From: Pseudomonas cichorii
GTDB taxonomy: Bacteria; Pseudomonadota; Gammaproteobacteria; Pseudomonadales; Pseudomonadaceae
NCBI RefSeq assembly: GCF_018343775.1
Contig: NZ_CP074349.1
Coordinates: forward strand, 4,764,001-4,828,000
Direction: 5' to 3'
DNA: 64,000 bases
Part shown: one piece after another, positions 9,023 through 18,491 of the stretch
How the letters are laid out: each line of letters opens with the position of its first letter
Numbering within the stretch: the first letter of the stretch is position 1
The notes under the pieces: generated by a model
Seen by the model: only the letters and a program-made list of their open reading frames with translations
Database searches by the model: none
Told to the model about the DNA's origin: nothing
Position numbers and translations under genes: made by a program

Positions 9023-10084
9023 ATGACCCAGACAGCATTGGTCGTCGGTGCCAGCGGCATCGTCGGTAGCGAAACCACTCGACTCCTGATTGAAAACGGC
9101 TGGCAGGTTGCGGCGCTTTCGCGCAATCCATCCCCCGAGAAAGGCGTGATCCCGGTCGCAGCAGACCTTCAGGACCCCGCATCGCTGCGCTCGGCGCTGG
9201 CAGACCTGAAACCCACGCATGTATTCATCACGACCTGGTCACGGCAAGCGACCGAAGCCGAGAACATCCGGGTCAACGCCGCCATGGTGCGCAATGTGCT
9301 GGATGCCGTTCGCCCAGCCGCAAGCGTGAAGCACGTAGCACTGGTCACGGGCTTGAAGCATTACCTCGGCCCTTTCGAGGCCTATGGCAAAGGCAGCCTT
9401 CCACAGACGCCGTTCCGTGAGGATCAGGGCCGTCTGGACATAGAGAATTTCTACTACGCGCAGGAGGATGAAGTGTTCGCCGCCGCCGAAAAGGACGGTT
9501 TCACCTGGAGCGTACATCGCCCGCATACAGTCACAGGTGTCGCCGTGGGCAACGCGATGAACATGGCGACAACCCTCGCCGTCTACGCCACCATCAGCAA
9601 ACACACCGGACGCCCGTTCGTGTTTCCCGGCTCACGGGTGCAATGGGACAGCCTCACTGACATGACCGACGCCCGGCAACTTGCCAGACAGCAGCTCTGG
9701 GCCGCGACTACACCAACGGCGGCCAATCAGGCATTCAATATCACCAACGGCGATGTATTTCGCTGGAAATGGATGTGGGGCCAGATCGCCAATTACTTCG
9801 GCCTGCAGCCGGCCGACTTTCCATCGGCGCCCTCTCCACTCGAAACGCAGATGGCCAACGACCAGAGCGCCTGGAGTCAGATCGTTGCCGAGCATGATCT
9901 GCGCGAAGCCGACATCAGCCGCCTGATATCTCCCTGGCATACCGATGCAGACCTGGGACGCCCGATTGAAGTGGTCACCGACATGTCGAAAAGCCGGACA
10001 TTGGGGTTCAGCGCCTATCAGGCCAGTGACCAGGCCTTTTTCGATGTCTTCGACAGGTTACGTTCGGAGCGTTTGATACCCTGA
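9023..10084 (+). CDS. SDR family oxidoreductase, PRISE-type (progesterone 5-beta-reductase/iridoid synthase-like)
   Basis: 353 residues. The N-terminal Rossmann motif VVGASGIVGSET binds NAD(P)H. The segment TGLKHYLGPFEAYGKG and the later FYYAQED and WSVHRPHTV are hallmarks of the PRISE subfamily of short-chain dehydrogenases, enone 1,4-reductases best known in plants but widespread in proteobacteria. The natural bacterial substrate is unknown; reduction of activated C=C bonds of enals or enones is expected. The start at 9023 has GGAGAA upstream. The gene stands alone and converges on the histidine kinase gene across a long hairpin. Confidence 0.85.
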   Translation: MTQTALVVGASGIVGSETTRLLIENGWQVAALSRNPSPEKGVIPVAADLQDPASLRSALADLKPTHVFITTWSRQATEAENIRVNAAMVRNVLDAVRPAASVKHVALVTGLKHYLGPFEAYGKGSLPQTPFREDQGRLDIENFYYAQEDEVFAAAEKDGFTWSVHRPHTVTGVAVGNAMNMATTLAVYATISKHTGRPFVFPGSRVQWDSLTDMTDARQLARQQLWAATTPTAANQAFNITNGDVFRWKWMWGQIANYFGLQPADFPSAPSPLETQMANDQSAWSQIVAEHDLREADISRLISPWHTDADLGRPIEVVTDMSKSRTLGFSAYQASDQAFFDVFDRLRSERLIP

Positions 10085-10092
10085 CTTATAAG

Positions 10093-10140
10093 GAGAGGCC
10101 TTGGCCGCGACAGCATGAAGTCGCGTCCAAAGCCCCTCTC
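10093..10140. terminator. Long imperfect hairpin between convergent genes
   Basis: GAGAGG at 10093-10098 pairs with CCTCTC at 10135-10140, continuing inward through CTTGG/CCAAAG and CGCGAC/GTCGCG. It lies 8 bp after the stop of the PRISE reductase gene and 30 bp beyond the stop of the opposing kinase gene. No T-run follows, so it may terminate weakly or protect transcript ends. Confidence 0.45.
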
Positions 10141-10169
10141 ACAGGGTGTAAGTGCCATCCCTGTCTGCA

Positions 10170-11234
10170 TCAATTCTGCACCACCGGAAAACTCAAGACG
10201 GTCGTAGCCCCGGTCGGATCTCCCGTGGTCGCGACAAGCTCGCCACCCAATTGCGCAGCCAATGCCCGGGTGAGTTTACGACCCAGCCCTTTGCGTTGCA
10301 GCGTGGAGTCATGGGTTTCGTCAGGCAAACCGATCCCGTCATCTGAAACCGTCAGTACAAACTGTTGGTCAGTGCGACAAAAATCCACGGTAATTTTACC
10401 TGTGCGCCCATCGGGGAATGCATGCTTCAAGGCATTGGTAATGAGTTCATTGGTGATCAGCCCCACAGAACCGGCACGATCCAGAGGGAGTTTAAGAGCC
10501 TGCGCCTCAACGAGTATTTCAACGGGCCGGGTTTCGGCCATGCTGTAATTCAACCCGGTGACCAGGTCCTGGAGGTATTCATTCATGTCTACGGACATTT
10601 CACCATCGTGATGAGCCAGCCGATCATGCATGGAAGCGACAACGTTTATCTGGCTGGCCGCCTGCCTGAGGGCAGAGGCGACGTCGGGAGCCGAGTGGAC
10701 GGCTTGCAGATGCAGGGTGGCGATGGTGCGCTGCATGTCGTTTTTAACCCGGTGCCCGAACTCGACGAGCAGCAACTGCCGTTCGCGCTCGCCTTTTTCG
10801 GCCAGGGCACGCGCCTTCTCTGCATCCTCATGGGCGATAGCCGTCTGACGTTGTAATTGCTCGCTTCGGAGGTAGGCATTACGCAATGCCGAGCCCATTA
10901 CCGTAATAAGCGCGCTGGTCAGGATGAACAACGCGAGGCTGAAGGCGGCATTGGGCGCAGCAATACCCAGATTGCCAATCGGAGGAAGGAAGAAATAAGC
11001 AGCGATAACTGAACTCAGGGCTGTGGCAAAAAAACCGAAACGCCGTCCGAAAAAAATCGCCGAGAACAGAATGGCCGGCAAAAAAAACAATATGGGCAAC
11101 GGTGGAACAGCGGTGAATACTTTTGCTCTCAACAAATACGCGACCCATACAATCAGCAACGTTACTGCCCATTTAAGGGGCTGGGGCACATCCAGACGAA
11201 TCAATGCGTGTACATCAAACCGGGTAACAGACAT
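10170..11234 (-). CDS. Membrane sensor histidine kinase (DUF4118-like sensor, HisKA_2)
   Basis: 354 residues. The first 120 hold four or so membrane segments resembling the DUF4118 (KdpD-type) module, followed by a coiled-coil linker. The dimerisation region carries VEFGHRVKNDMQ, the HisKA_2 form of the phospho-acceptor box with the His, followed by an HATPase domain (LITNELITNALKHAF, DDGIGLPD, GLGRKL). Kinases of this class are often blue-light-like or general stress sensors that act on a separate regulator. No response regulator lies next to it, so its partner is unknown. The next gene on the same strand (start 12834) is a diguanylate cyclase ending 85 bp upstream. Confidence 0.85.
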   Translation of the reverse strand: MSVTRFDVHALIRLDVPQPLKWAVTLLIVWVAYLLRAKVFTAVPPLPILFFLPAILFSAIFFGRRFGFFATALSSVIAAYFFLPPIGNLGIAAPNAAFSLALFILTSALITVMGSALRNAYLRSEQLQRQTAIAHEDAEKARALAEKGERERQLLLVEFGHRVKNDMQRTIATLHLQAVHSAPDVASALRQAASQINVVASMHDRLAHHDGEMSVDMNEYLQDLVTGLNYSMAETRPVEILVEAQALKLPLDRAGSVGLITNELITNALKHAFPDGRTGKITVDFCRTDQQFVLTVSDDGIGLPDETHDSTLQRKGLGRKLTRALAAQLGGELVATTGDPTGATTVLSFPVVQN

Positions 11235-11319
11235 TACGTGTTCCTGAATAACCTGACTGACAAAACTCCCTTTCGTGACCGCTCAAACAAAGACTGAGCA
11301 CAGCGCCATGATGCAAGGA

Positions 11320-12834
11320 TCACCCTGTTTCAACCCGATTACGTCCCTGACTCTTCGCCCGATACAACAACCGATCCGCCACGCCCAGATTTGCAGCATA
11401 GCTTTCACCCTCAGCCAACCGTGCAGCAACCACACCGCCACTGATGCTGACGACATTCAAAGGGCTGGCCGAATGTTCAATACCCTCGGCAAATATGGCT
11501 GATCGTATGTTTTCGGCCACATTCAATGCACCCGCCAGGTCTGTATCCGGCAGCAGGACGACAAACTCTTCACCGCCATAGCGTGCGAGAAGATCGGCAG
11601 GGCGGCGGATGTTGGCTTGTATAAGGCGCGCAACCTGTTTCAGACATTGGTCGCCTGCGACATGGCCGTAGGTGTCGTTGTATTGCTTGAACCAGTCAAT
11701 ATCGAGAAGGATCAGCCCGATACTTTGTCCGCTGCGCCGGGCCTGGGCTTCCTCTTTCTGCAACGCGGCATCAAAACATCGTCTGTTGGCCACATTGGTG
11801 AGGCTGTCTGTTTGCGCCAGGATTTCAAGTTCGCGGCGGGCGATATTCAGCTCTTTTTCAGCGTTCAGCAGTTTCTGAACCTGGCTGTAAAGCACAACAC
11901 CCATCACGGTCAGTGCTGAAATGATCAAGCCGACAACTGCGAACGAGCGATAGACGTATATCCACCAGTTGGCGAATACGTAATCGTACGAAAAGCCCGC
12001 AGCCGCGACCATGGGCAGGCCTTGAAGACGCCGATAGGCATATATGCGTTCTATATCATCCACTACGGAAGTCATGATGGCGGTGCCACTGTCGCTTGTG
12101 CTCAAGTACTTGCTGAAGATTTCACCCTTGGAAATATTGGTCACCACCAGGGTGCCAACGGCCGGGCGACGGGCCAGCAGGTCGCCGTTTTCAAGGGCGA
12201 GAAAGATGACGCCTGTGTCATCAACTTCCATACGCTCGAAAAAACGCTGGAAATAAGCGGCTGAAATCGTGGCCAGTGCAACGCCGGCAAAACGACCATC
12301 CGGGTACTGGATACGGCGACTGACCGGAATCACCATTTCTCCGGTCGTGCGACTTGTGATGATCGAGCCGATATGAATCGAGTCGTTGTTGTTTTCACGG
12401 TGATAGATGAAGTAGTCGCGGTCGCTGTTATTTTTCTTGCTGACATTTGGCGAGAAGGAGTTGGCAACCCAGTTTCCGTACTCATCGTAGATAAAGAGCC
12501 CCTGGATGCTCTTCATGACGGCAGTGTCCTCGGACATGAGCTTGTGCAGGCGCAGTTGCTGAGCCCTGTTCACACCCTCGCTTTCTACCCGTTCAACGAT
12601 ATCGCGCAGCTTGTAGTCAGCCTGACGAATGGTGTCCTGAGCCTGTTGCTCGGCAGCATTCACGATATTGGCAACGTCCATTTCTGCATCGGCCAGACGT
12701 TCATCAGCCGATTGTTTCATCTGCCAGGCAGTGGCCAACATCAGGGAAGAGCAGACCAAAACGATGAAACCTATGAGTGCTGCCGACAGGCCTCTAGGTG
12801 TAAGTCGTGCCGATACGAAAGGTATGGGCTTCAT
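11320..12834 (-). CDS. Membrane diguanylate cyclase (dCache + GGDEF)
   Basis: 504 residues. An N-terminal membrane segment (GFIVLVCSSLMLATAW) precedes a periplasmic dCache sensor of about 260 residues with the typical NSFSPNVSKKNNSDRDYF region, then a second membrane segment (FAVVGLIISALTVMGVVLY), a short coiled coil and a GGDEF domain with active loop GGEEF. RPAD five residues before the loop forms the inhibitory I-site. It makes cyclic di-GMP in response to an external ligand. It is the second such enzyme in the window, and differs in sensor sequence from the first. Confidence 0.92.
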   Translation of the reverse strand: MKPIPFVSARLTPRGLSAALIGFIVLVCSSLMLATAWQMKQSADERLADAEMDVANIVNAAEQQAQDTIRQADYKLRDIVERVESEGVNRAQQLRLHKLMSEDTAVMKSIQGLFIYDEYGNWVANSFSPNVSKKNNSDRDYFIYHRENNNDSIHIGSIITSRTTGEMVIPVSRRIQYPDGRFAGVALATISAAYFQRFFERMEVDDTGVIFLALENGDLLARRPAVGTLVVTNISKGEIFSKYLSTSDSGTAIMTSVVDDIERIYAYRRLQGLPMVAAAGFSYDYVFANWWIYVYRSFAVVGLIISALTVMGVVLYSQVQKLLNAEKELNIARRELEILAQTDSLTNVANRRCFDAALQKEEAQARRSGQSIGLILLDIDWFKQYNDTYGHVAGDQCLKQVARLIQANIRRPADLLARYGGEEFVVLLPDTDLAGALNVAENIRSAIFAEGIEHSASPLNVVSISGGVVAARLAEGESYAANLGVADRLLYRAKSQGRNRVETG

Positions 12835-12948
12835 GGTTTCTCGTCATGTTTTTGGCACATCCGTGCTTTCTTGCACATTTCGTACCGAAGGTAATGACGA
12901 AAATCGTAGGACACGACCCTGTCGCTGGCAAGCCGCCGACCTCAGCCA

Positions 12949-13272
12949 CTACACCTTCACCCAGCGCTCCACCTTGATCTCCGGTAAATCCTGGCGGCGC
13001 ATGTAAACCCGCAGCGGTTCGGTGATGTTCAGGCGGCTGTCGATGTTCTGGTCGAGCAGCAGTTGCAGGCGCTCGCGGCTAAGGCTCATTTGTGCGCCGC
13101 TGCCCACGCTCCAGACGAACTCACTGGTTGGGGTAATGCTGTCTTGCGTGACGTCCATGCCGAAGGCGTCTTCGCTGAAGCGCACGATGAAATGCTTGTG
13201 CTTGTGGTGGTAGCCCACAAAGCCTTCAAGTTGCTCGGCCGCCGCGCAAATATCGCTGGAAGTGGTGCTCAT
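12949..13272 (-). CDS. Small hypothetical protein paired with iron alcohol dehydrogenase
   Basis: 107 residues from the ATG ending at 13272 (protein MSTTSSDIC...), preceded by a GAGGAC ribosome site; a start 13 codons further up is less likely because it would overlap the stop of the dehydrogenase gene. The protein is cytoplasmic, with HHKHKHFIVRF near the middle, which could bind a metal. It starts 10 bp after the alcohol dehydrogenase stop on the same strand, so the two are one transcript. No family recognised; a role linked to the dehydrogenase is inferred from context only. Confidence 0.7.
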   Translation of the reverse strand: MSTTSSDICAAAEQLEGFVGYHHKHKHFIVRFSEDAFGMDVTQDSITPTSEFVWSVGSGAQMSLSRERLQLLLDQNIDSRLNITEPLRVYMRRQDLPEIKVERWVKV

Positions 13273-13282
13273 CGTGGTGTCC

Positions 13283-14431
13283 TCAAAGAGCCTGACGGAA
13301 GATGCCTTCAATCTGTTCCTGAGTAGCCGGGCGCGGGTTGGTGAGGCCGCAGGCGTCTTTCAGGGCATTGGCGGCGAGCGTCGGTATGTCCTCCTCTTTC
13401 ACACCCAAGGCCACGAGGCCCGAAGGGATTTCCACCGAAGTGGACAGCTTGCGGATCGCCGCAACTGCCGCACGCGCGCCATCCTGTGGGGACAGACCGC
13501 GAATGTCGGCGCCCATGGCGTGGGCCACGTCAGTCAGGCGAGCGGCACTGACCGTTGCGTTGAAGCTTTGTACATGAGGCAGCAATACCGCGTTGCAGAC
13601 ACCATGGGGCAAGTCATAGAAACCGCCCAACTGGTGCGCCATGGCATGCACGTAACCCAGCGAAGCGTTGTTGAACGCCATACCCGCCAGGAACTGCGCA
13701 TAGGCCATGTTTTCCCGGGCGACGATATCCGTACCGTCAACGACCGCCTTGTACAAGTTGCCCGCGATCAGGTTCACGGCCTTGATCGCACAAGCGTCGG
13801 TGATCGGGGTTGCGGCAGTCGATACGTAGGCTTCGATGGCGTGGGTCAGTGCGTCCATGCCAGTGGCCGCGGTCAGGGATCTGGGCATGCCGACCATCAT
13901 TTTCGGGTCGTTCACCGACAGGATCGGTGTGACGTTACGGTCGATGATCGCCATTTTCACGTGACGCACTTCATCGGTGATGATGCAGAAGCGGGTCATC
14001 TCGCTGGCGGTACCGGCAGTGGTGTTGATCGCAATCAGCGGCAGTTGGGGTTTTTCCGAGCGGTCCACGCCTTCGTAGTCGCTGATATGCCCGCCGTTGC
14101 TGGCGCACAGGGCAATGCCCTTGGCGCAGTCATGGGGTGAGCCACCGCCGAGGGAGATCACGAAATCGCATTGGCGTTCTTGCAGCAGCGCGAGGCCTTT
14201 TTCCACGTTGCTGATGGTCGGGTTGGGCTTGGCACCGTCGTACACCACCGCATCGATGCCCTGCTCCAGCAGCAGACCCGCGACCTGAGCTGCGATACCG
14301 GCCTTGGCCAGCCCGGCGTCGGTGACGATCAGGGCCTTGAGGAATCCGTATTTGCGGATGGCTTGCATGGCTTCCTCAATACAACCGGAGCCAATGATGT
14401 TCACGGCGGGAATGAAAAAGGTGCTGCTCAT
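13283..14431 (-). CDS. Iron-containing alcohol dehydrogenase (YiaY/ErcA type)
   Basis: 382 residues, the usual length for the group III (Fe-dependent) alcohol dehydrogenases. The nucleotide-binding loop is [12 protein letters not shown], the family signature is [15 protein letters not shown], and the metal ligands lie in [11 protein letters not shown] (Asp, His) and [16 protein letters not shown] (two His). It oxidises or reduces alcohols and aldehydes with NAD(H) in the cytoplasm. In P. aeruginosa the homologue ErcA belongs to the ethanol-oxidation regulon, but here the neighbours (a DMT exporter and a small protein) do not include pqq or exa genes, so that role is not shown. Confidence 0.9.
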   Translation of the reverse strand: MSSTFFIPAVNIIGSGCIEEAMQAIRKYGFLKALIVTDAGLAKAGIAAQVAGLLLEQGIDAVVYDGAKPNPTISNVEKGLALLQERQCDFVISLGGGSPHDCAKGIALCASNGGHISDYEGVDRSEKPQLPLIAINTTAGTASEMTRFCIITDEVRHVKMAIIDRNVTPILSVNDPKMMVGMPRSLTAATGMDALTHAIEAYVSTAATPITDACAIKAVNLIAGNLYKAVVDGTDIVARENMAYAQFLAGMAFNNASLGYVHAMAHQLGGFYDLPHGVCNAVLLPHVQSFNATVSAARLTDVAHAMGADIRGLSPQDGARAAVAAIRKLSTSVEIPSGLVALGVKEEDIPTLAANALKDACGLTNPRPATQEQIEGIFRQAL

Positions 14432-14668
14432 GGCTGATCCTCGTCTCTGGCTGGCTCAGATGACGGGCTCCTGAGCCTTGGGTTTGCCAGTAGCTTCGGC
14501 CTTCCGGCAGACGGCAGCCTTGATCCAGCTCAATGAAGCGCAACTGCAGGCTACCGGTGGTCGCAACTGTACGGTTGAATCAGTGCATAGCTGTAGGCGT
14601 CCGATCTGGCTGACCTGTGGCTATATGCCCATTCTGTATACAAAAAACATTAAAAATGGATTGGGATC
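14432..14668. promoter_or_regulatory. Divergent promoter region, adh / DMT transporter
   Basis: The two genes point away from each other over 237 bp. TGTATAC near 14634 could serve as a -10 for the transporter. No operator could be named. Confidence 0.3.
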
Positions 14669-15568
14669 ATGTCTTCTCGTGAAAACACCGGTATGGCTCT
14701 GGGCCTGCTGGGCGTCATCATTTTCAGCCTGACGCTGCCGATGACTCGCATCGTGGTGCAGGAACTTCACCCACTGCTCAACGGCATCGGTCGTGCGCTG
14801 CTGGCGGCGATTCCGGCGGCGGCCCTGCTGTACTGGCGTCGTGAAAAATGGCCGACCCGGCAACAGCTCAAAGGCCTGACCCTGGTCATTCTGGGCGTCA
14901 TCATCGGCTTTCCGGTGCTGTCGGCCTGGGCCATGCAGACCTTGCCCGCCTCCCACGGTGCGCTGGTCAACGGTATACAACCGCTGTTTGTCGCGATCTA
15001 TGCGGCGTGGCTTTCCCATGAGCGTCCATCCAAGGCGTTCTGGGGCTGCGCAGCACTGGGCAGCGCCTTGGTGCTCGCTTATTCACTGATGAGTGGCGCT
15101 GGCGGCATTCAGGTCGGGGACCTCTGGATGCTGGCTGCCGTTGCTGTGGGCGGGCTGGGTTACGCGGAAGGTGGCCGACTGGCCAAGGAAATGGGCGGCT
15201 GGCAGGTAATCTGCTGGGCGCTGGTGCTGTCGAGCCCCTTGCTGATCGGCCCCTTTATTTATTTCGCCGCACAACACCAGGGGCCTGTGTCCAGCGGAAC
15301 CTGGTGGGCCTTTGCGTATGTGGCGTTTTTCTCGCAGTTCCTGGGCTTCTTCGCCTGGTATTCAGGGCTGGCGATGGGCGGGATTTCGCGGGTCAGTCAG
15401 GTTCAACTGCTGCAGATTTTCTTCACCATCGCCTTGTCGGCGATGTTCTTTGGCGAGCATGTCGAACCCATTACCTGGGTCTTCGCCGCTGCCGTCATTG
15501 CCACGGTAATGCTGGGGCGCAAGACCTCGGTCATTGCGCCGCCAAAACCGGCCACGTCACTCAGCTGA
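14669..15568 (+). CDS. DMT superfamily (EamA) transporter
   Basis: 299 residues with about ten hydrophobic segments arranged as two EamA repeats, the layout of drug/metabolite exporters such as YdcZ/RhaT relatives. The first repeat runs to about residue 140 and the second from about 150 to 290. It is an inner-membrane secondary transporter; the substrate cannot be told from sequence. Its last 8 bases overlap the tail of the convergent methyltransferase gene. Confidence 0.87.
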   Translation: MSSRENTGMALGLLGVIIFSLTLPMTRIVVQELHPLLNGIGRALLAAIPAAALLYWRREKWPTRQQLKGLTLVILGVIIGFPVLSAWAMQTLPASHGALVNGIQPLFVAIYAAWLSHERPSKAFWGCAALGSALVLAYSLMSGAGGIQVGDLWMLAAVAVGGLGYAEGGRLAKEMGGWQVICWALVLSSPLLIGPFIYFAAQHQGPVSSGTWWAFAYVAFFSQFLGFFAWYSGLAMGGISRVSQVQLLQIFFTIALSAMFFGEHVEPITWVFAAAVIATVMLGRKTSVIAPPKPATSLS

Positions 15569-16778
15569 GAAATCCGTCTGCCTGGAGCAAGGTTTCCAGG
15601 CAGTGCTCGGTAATGCCGTAGAACGCCTTGAGTTCCTGGATGCGCGCCAGCAACTGCGCCGGGTCGACCGGCTCGGCGCGTTTGACCGCCAGGATCATCT
15701 TGTTCTTGTTGGTGTGCTCCAGGGAAATGAACTCGAACACCTTGGTTTCGTAGCCACAGGCCTCAAGCAGCAAGGCACGCAGGCTGTCGGTGACCATTTC
15801 CGCCTGCTGCCCCATGTGCAGACCGTATTGCAGCATCGGGCGCAGCAAGGTCGGGCTCTGGATCTGCAGGCGGATCTGTTTGTGGCAGCACGGCGAGCAC
15901 ATGATGATCGACGCACCGGAGCGAATGCCCATATGGATCGCGTAGTCGGTGGCGATATCGCAGGCGTGCAGGGCAATCATCACATCCAGGGCGCTGGGCG
16001 CCACGCTGCGTACGTCACCATGCTTGAACACCAGGCCAGAATGCTCAAGCCGTTCGGCTGCGGCGTTGCACAGGTTCACCATGTCTTCGCGCAGTTCAAC
16101 GCCGGTCACCTGCCCTTGGGCCTGCAAGGTGTTGCACAGGTAGTCGTGTATCGCGAACGTCAGGTAACCCTTGCCGGAACCGAAGTCCGCCACCTTGACC
16201 GGCTGATCGAGCTTGAGCGGCGATGAAGTCAGGGCGTGGGAAAACACTTCGATGAACTTGTTGATCTGCTTCCATTTGCGCGACATGGCCGGGATCAGCT
16301 CATGCTGTTTGTTGGTCACGCCCAGATCCGTGAGAAATGGACGGCTGAGTTCCAGATAGCGTTTCTTCTCACGATCATGCCCGGCCGATGGCGCCTCGCG
16401 TTCTTGCTGTGCCTTGCTCTTGAACAGCGTGCTCTTGCCCTTCTTGCCGAACTCCAGCTGTACCTCATCGGTCAGCGACAGCAAATGAGCATTCTTGAAC
16501 GACTCGGGCAGCAGGCCAGCAATGACATCCACGGCCTCGCTCAACGGGAAGTTCTTGGTGATGTCGCGGGTTTTATAGCGATACACGAACGACAGGCAGG
16601 GCTGATCCTTGACCGTCAGCGGCTTGATGATGACCCGCTGCAACTCGGCTTCGGAGCCCACGTATCTGGCCAGAACCAGCTTGATGAGGGAGTTCTGGGA
16701 AAGGCTGGTATCCAGCAAACCCAGAAACTGCGCGCGATGATCCGGCGCGGGTTTGGAGGAAGTGACAGTGGCTGACAT
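15561..16778 (-). CDS. SAM-dependent methyltransferase, METTL25/Methyltransf_32-like
   Basis: 405 residues. The S-adenosylmethionine site is VADFGSGKGYLTFAIHDYL, with the acidic ligand in TGVELREDM. A later CSPCCHKQ cysteine cluster is typical of the Methyltransf_32 group (relatives of METTL25 and GSTCD), enzymes that methylate RNA or protein. An N-terminal domain of about 180 residues with basic patches (KFSKAQQ, REKKRYLE-like) may bind the substrate. The bacterial target is not known. The gene is convergent with the DMT transporter and overlaps it by 8 bp at the stop codons. Confidence 0.8.
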   Translation of the reverse strand: MSATVTSSKPAPDHRAQFLGLLDTSLSQNSLIKLVLARYVGSEAELQRVIIKPLTVKDQPCLSFVYRYKTRDITKNFPLSEAVDVIAGLLPESFKNAHLLSLTDEVQLEFGKKGKSTLFKSKAQQEREAPSAGHDREKKRYLELSRPFLTDLGVTNKQHELIPAMSRKWKQINKFIEVFSHALTSSPLKLDQPVKVADFGSGKGYLTFAIHDYLCNTLQAQGQVTGVELREDMVNLCNAAAERLEHSGLVFKHGDVRSVAPSALDVMIALHACDIATDYAIHMGIRSGASIIMCSPCCHKQIRLQIQSPTLLRPMLQYGLHMGQQAEMVTDSLRALLLEACGYETKVFEFISLEHTNKNKMILAVKRAEPVDPAQLLARIQELKAFYGITEHCLETLLQADGFLS

Positions 16779-16889
16779 CGAAAAACGCCTCGGGCGGCTG
16801 GATCTGAACAGGAAGCGGGCTATTTTAGGCGGGTTGAGCGCTCAGGGTTAAGAAATATGTAGGCCACCGGCACTCATGTACCAGCGGCC

Positions 16890-17507
16890 TTATCCCAGGA
16901 CCACCAGCCGGTTGGTCAACTCGCTGCGTTCACGGGTCACCGGCACATGATCGGCCAGTAATTCGCCGCAGGCATGAATACAGCCCAGGAAGCCCTGCAA
17001 TGCCTGCCCGTCCCTGATCTGCTGGGTAAAGACATCGACCATCGCTTTCCAGGTGTCGCTGTGCAGGCGAGTGGCAATGCCGTGATCCACCAGAATTTCG
17101 ACGTAACGCTCAGCCTCGCAGACGAACACCAGGATCCCGGTGCCTCCCGTCGTCTTGTGCAGGTTCTGTTCGAGAAACAACCGACGTGCCAGATTCCCCG
17201 CCCGCCAGCGCCGGACCGAAGTGGGAACAAGATGGCTGGTCACCGCCGGAATGCGGCACAGCAGGGCCACAAGAATGAAAGTGCTCATCTGCGCCAGCAA
17301 CAGTTCGTTGGCACTCAGCATATCGGTGAAGAAATTGATGATGCCCGGCAGCAGCAAACCGATCAGCCCGGCCCATACCAGCGGCATGTAGGCGTAGTCG
17401 TCGGCCCTGGCCGCCAGGACCGTGACCAGCTCGGCATCGGTGCGCAGTTCAAGGCGGTCGATTGCTTCTGCAACCTGCTGTTGTTCGTCTGTATTGAGTA
17501 AAGCCAT
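16890..17507 (-). CDS. TPM domain membrane protein
   Basis: 205 residues from the ATG ending at 17507 (MALLNTDEQQQVAEAI), with AGGAC upstream; the frame extends higher but would overlap the preceding gene. An N-terminal helix is followed by two membrane segments (VWAGLIGLLLPGIINFF, MSTFILVALLCRIPAV) and a TPM-like domain with GTGILVFVCEAERYVEILVDHGI. It lies 13 bp after a second TPM gene and forms a two-gene operon with it, an arrangement common in Pseudomonas. A role in envelope maintenance is inferred; no enzyme activity is established. Confidence 0.8.
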   Translation of the reverse strand: MALLNTDEQQQVAEAIDRLELRTDAELVTVLAARADDYAYMPLVWAGLIGLLLPGIINFFTDMLSANELLLAQMSTFILVALLCRIPAVTSHLVPTSVRRWRAGNLARRLFLEQNLHKTTGGTGILVFVCEAERYVEILVDHGIATRLHSDTWKAMVDVFTQQIRDGQALQGFLGCIHACGELLADHVPVTRERSELTNRLVVLG

Positions 17508-17520
17508 TTCCAGAGTCCTG

Positions 17521-18234
17521 TTACCAGTTGCCCGAGGCGCCGCCGCCAAATCTGCGATTGCCGTTTGCCGAACCTTCACGCGAGCTTGCGCAGACAAGCA
17601 CTGCCCGTCTCAGGCAGGCGAACACGATGAGCAACACCACGACAATCAATCCACCGGCAATCTGCCAGGCCACATCGCTGCTGGCCTGCACATCATAAAC
17701 ACTGAACTCGGTGGATGGCTCGGGCTCTTCGGGCACATGCCCGCCCAGCGCCATGACCATGGCCCGGGCGCCGCGCTCGATACCCGTGGCAAAACGGCTG
17801 CGGTTGAACTCCGGCATGATCAGCATGTTGATGATGAGCGAAGCCTGGGCGTCGGTAAGACGATCGTCCAGAGCGGAGCCCGCCTCGATCAGGACACTGC
17901 GCTTGTCGCGCACGACGATCAGCAGGGCGCTGTCGTCCCGGCCATTGCTGCCCAAGCCCCAGGCGCTGCCCAGTCGTGAACCGTAGTCCGCGAGGGTCGT
18001 GCCTTGCAGGTCGACCACAGTCACCAGCACGACCCGTTCTCCGGTCGCCTGCTCATGGGCCTGGAGCATTTTCGCCAGACGCACCGTGGCCTGACTGTCG
18101 AGCATCTGCGCCGAATCAACCACATTGCCGGTCATGGGCGGGAACACAAGAGCGACCTGTTCCGCCTGGGCCTTTAATACGACTCCCCACAACACCACCG
18201 CATAAAACACATGCTGTAACACAAACTTCAACAC
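17521..18234 (-). CDS. YgcG-type secreted TPM domain protein
   Basis: The preferred start is GTG/TTG at 18229-18234, right after GGAGGT; a longer TTG-started form to 18282 lacks a ribosome site. A signal sequence (FVLQHVFYAVVLWGVVLKAQA) leads to a TPM domain (GNVVDSAQMLD, ERVVLVTVVDLQG, WGLGSNGRDDSALLIV, RSVLIEAGSALDD), then one membrane segment (WQIAGGLIVVVLLIVFACL) and the Gly-rich tail FGGGASGNW typical of YgcG. TPM proteins of this type often pair with lemA, but here the partner is the membrane TPM gene. It is probably anchored in the inner membrane with the domain outside. Confidence 0.85.
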   Translation of the reverse strand: MLKFVLQHVFYAVVLWGVVLKAQAEQVALVFPPMTGNVVDSAQMLDSQATVRLAKMLQAHEQATGERVVLVTVVDLQGTTLADYGSRLGSAWGLGSNGRDDSALLIVVRDKRSVLIEAGSALDDRLTDAQASLIINMLIMPEFNRSRFATGIERGARAMVMALGGHVPEEPEPSTEFSVYDVQASSDVAWQIAGGLIVVVLLIVFACLRRAVLVCASSREGSANGNRRFGGGASGNW

Positions 18235-18491
18235 CTGACCTCCGGTGATTTTTGTTCTATTGGATGGCCACTCCTTAGCCAAAATAGAAGTTCCCCGGCA
18301 TAATCCCTCGCCAACGCCCAGGCAAGTCGAATCTGACAGGATTCGATATGCTGCAGGCCACGAAACGAACAGCGTCTACCTGCGTCTATCCTTCGCGCTG
18401 TTCGCACAATAAATGCCAAAGGTCTAAAACCCAAAATATGGCTACCCGGTATTAAACGCGAGTTACTGGCAAAAGCCTTGAGAAATCATTC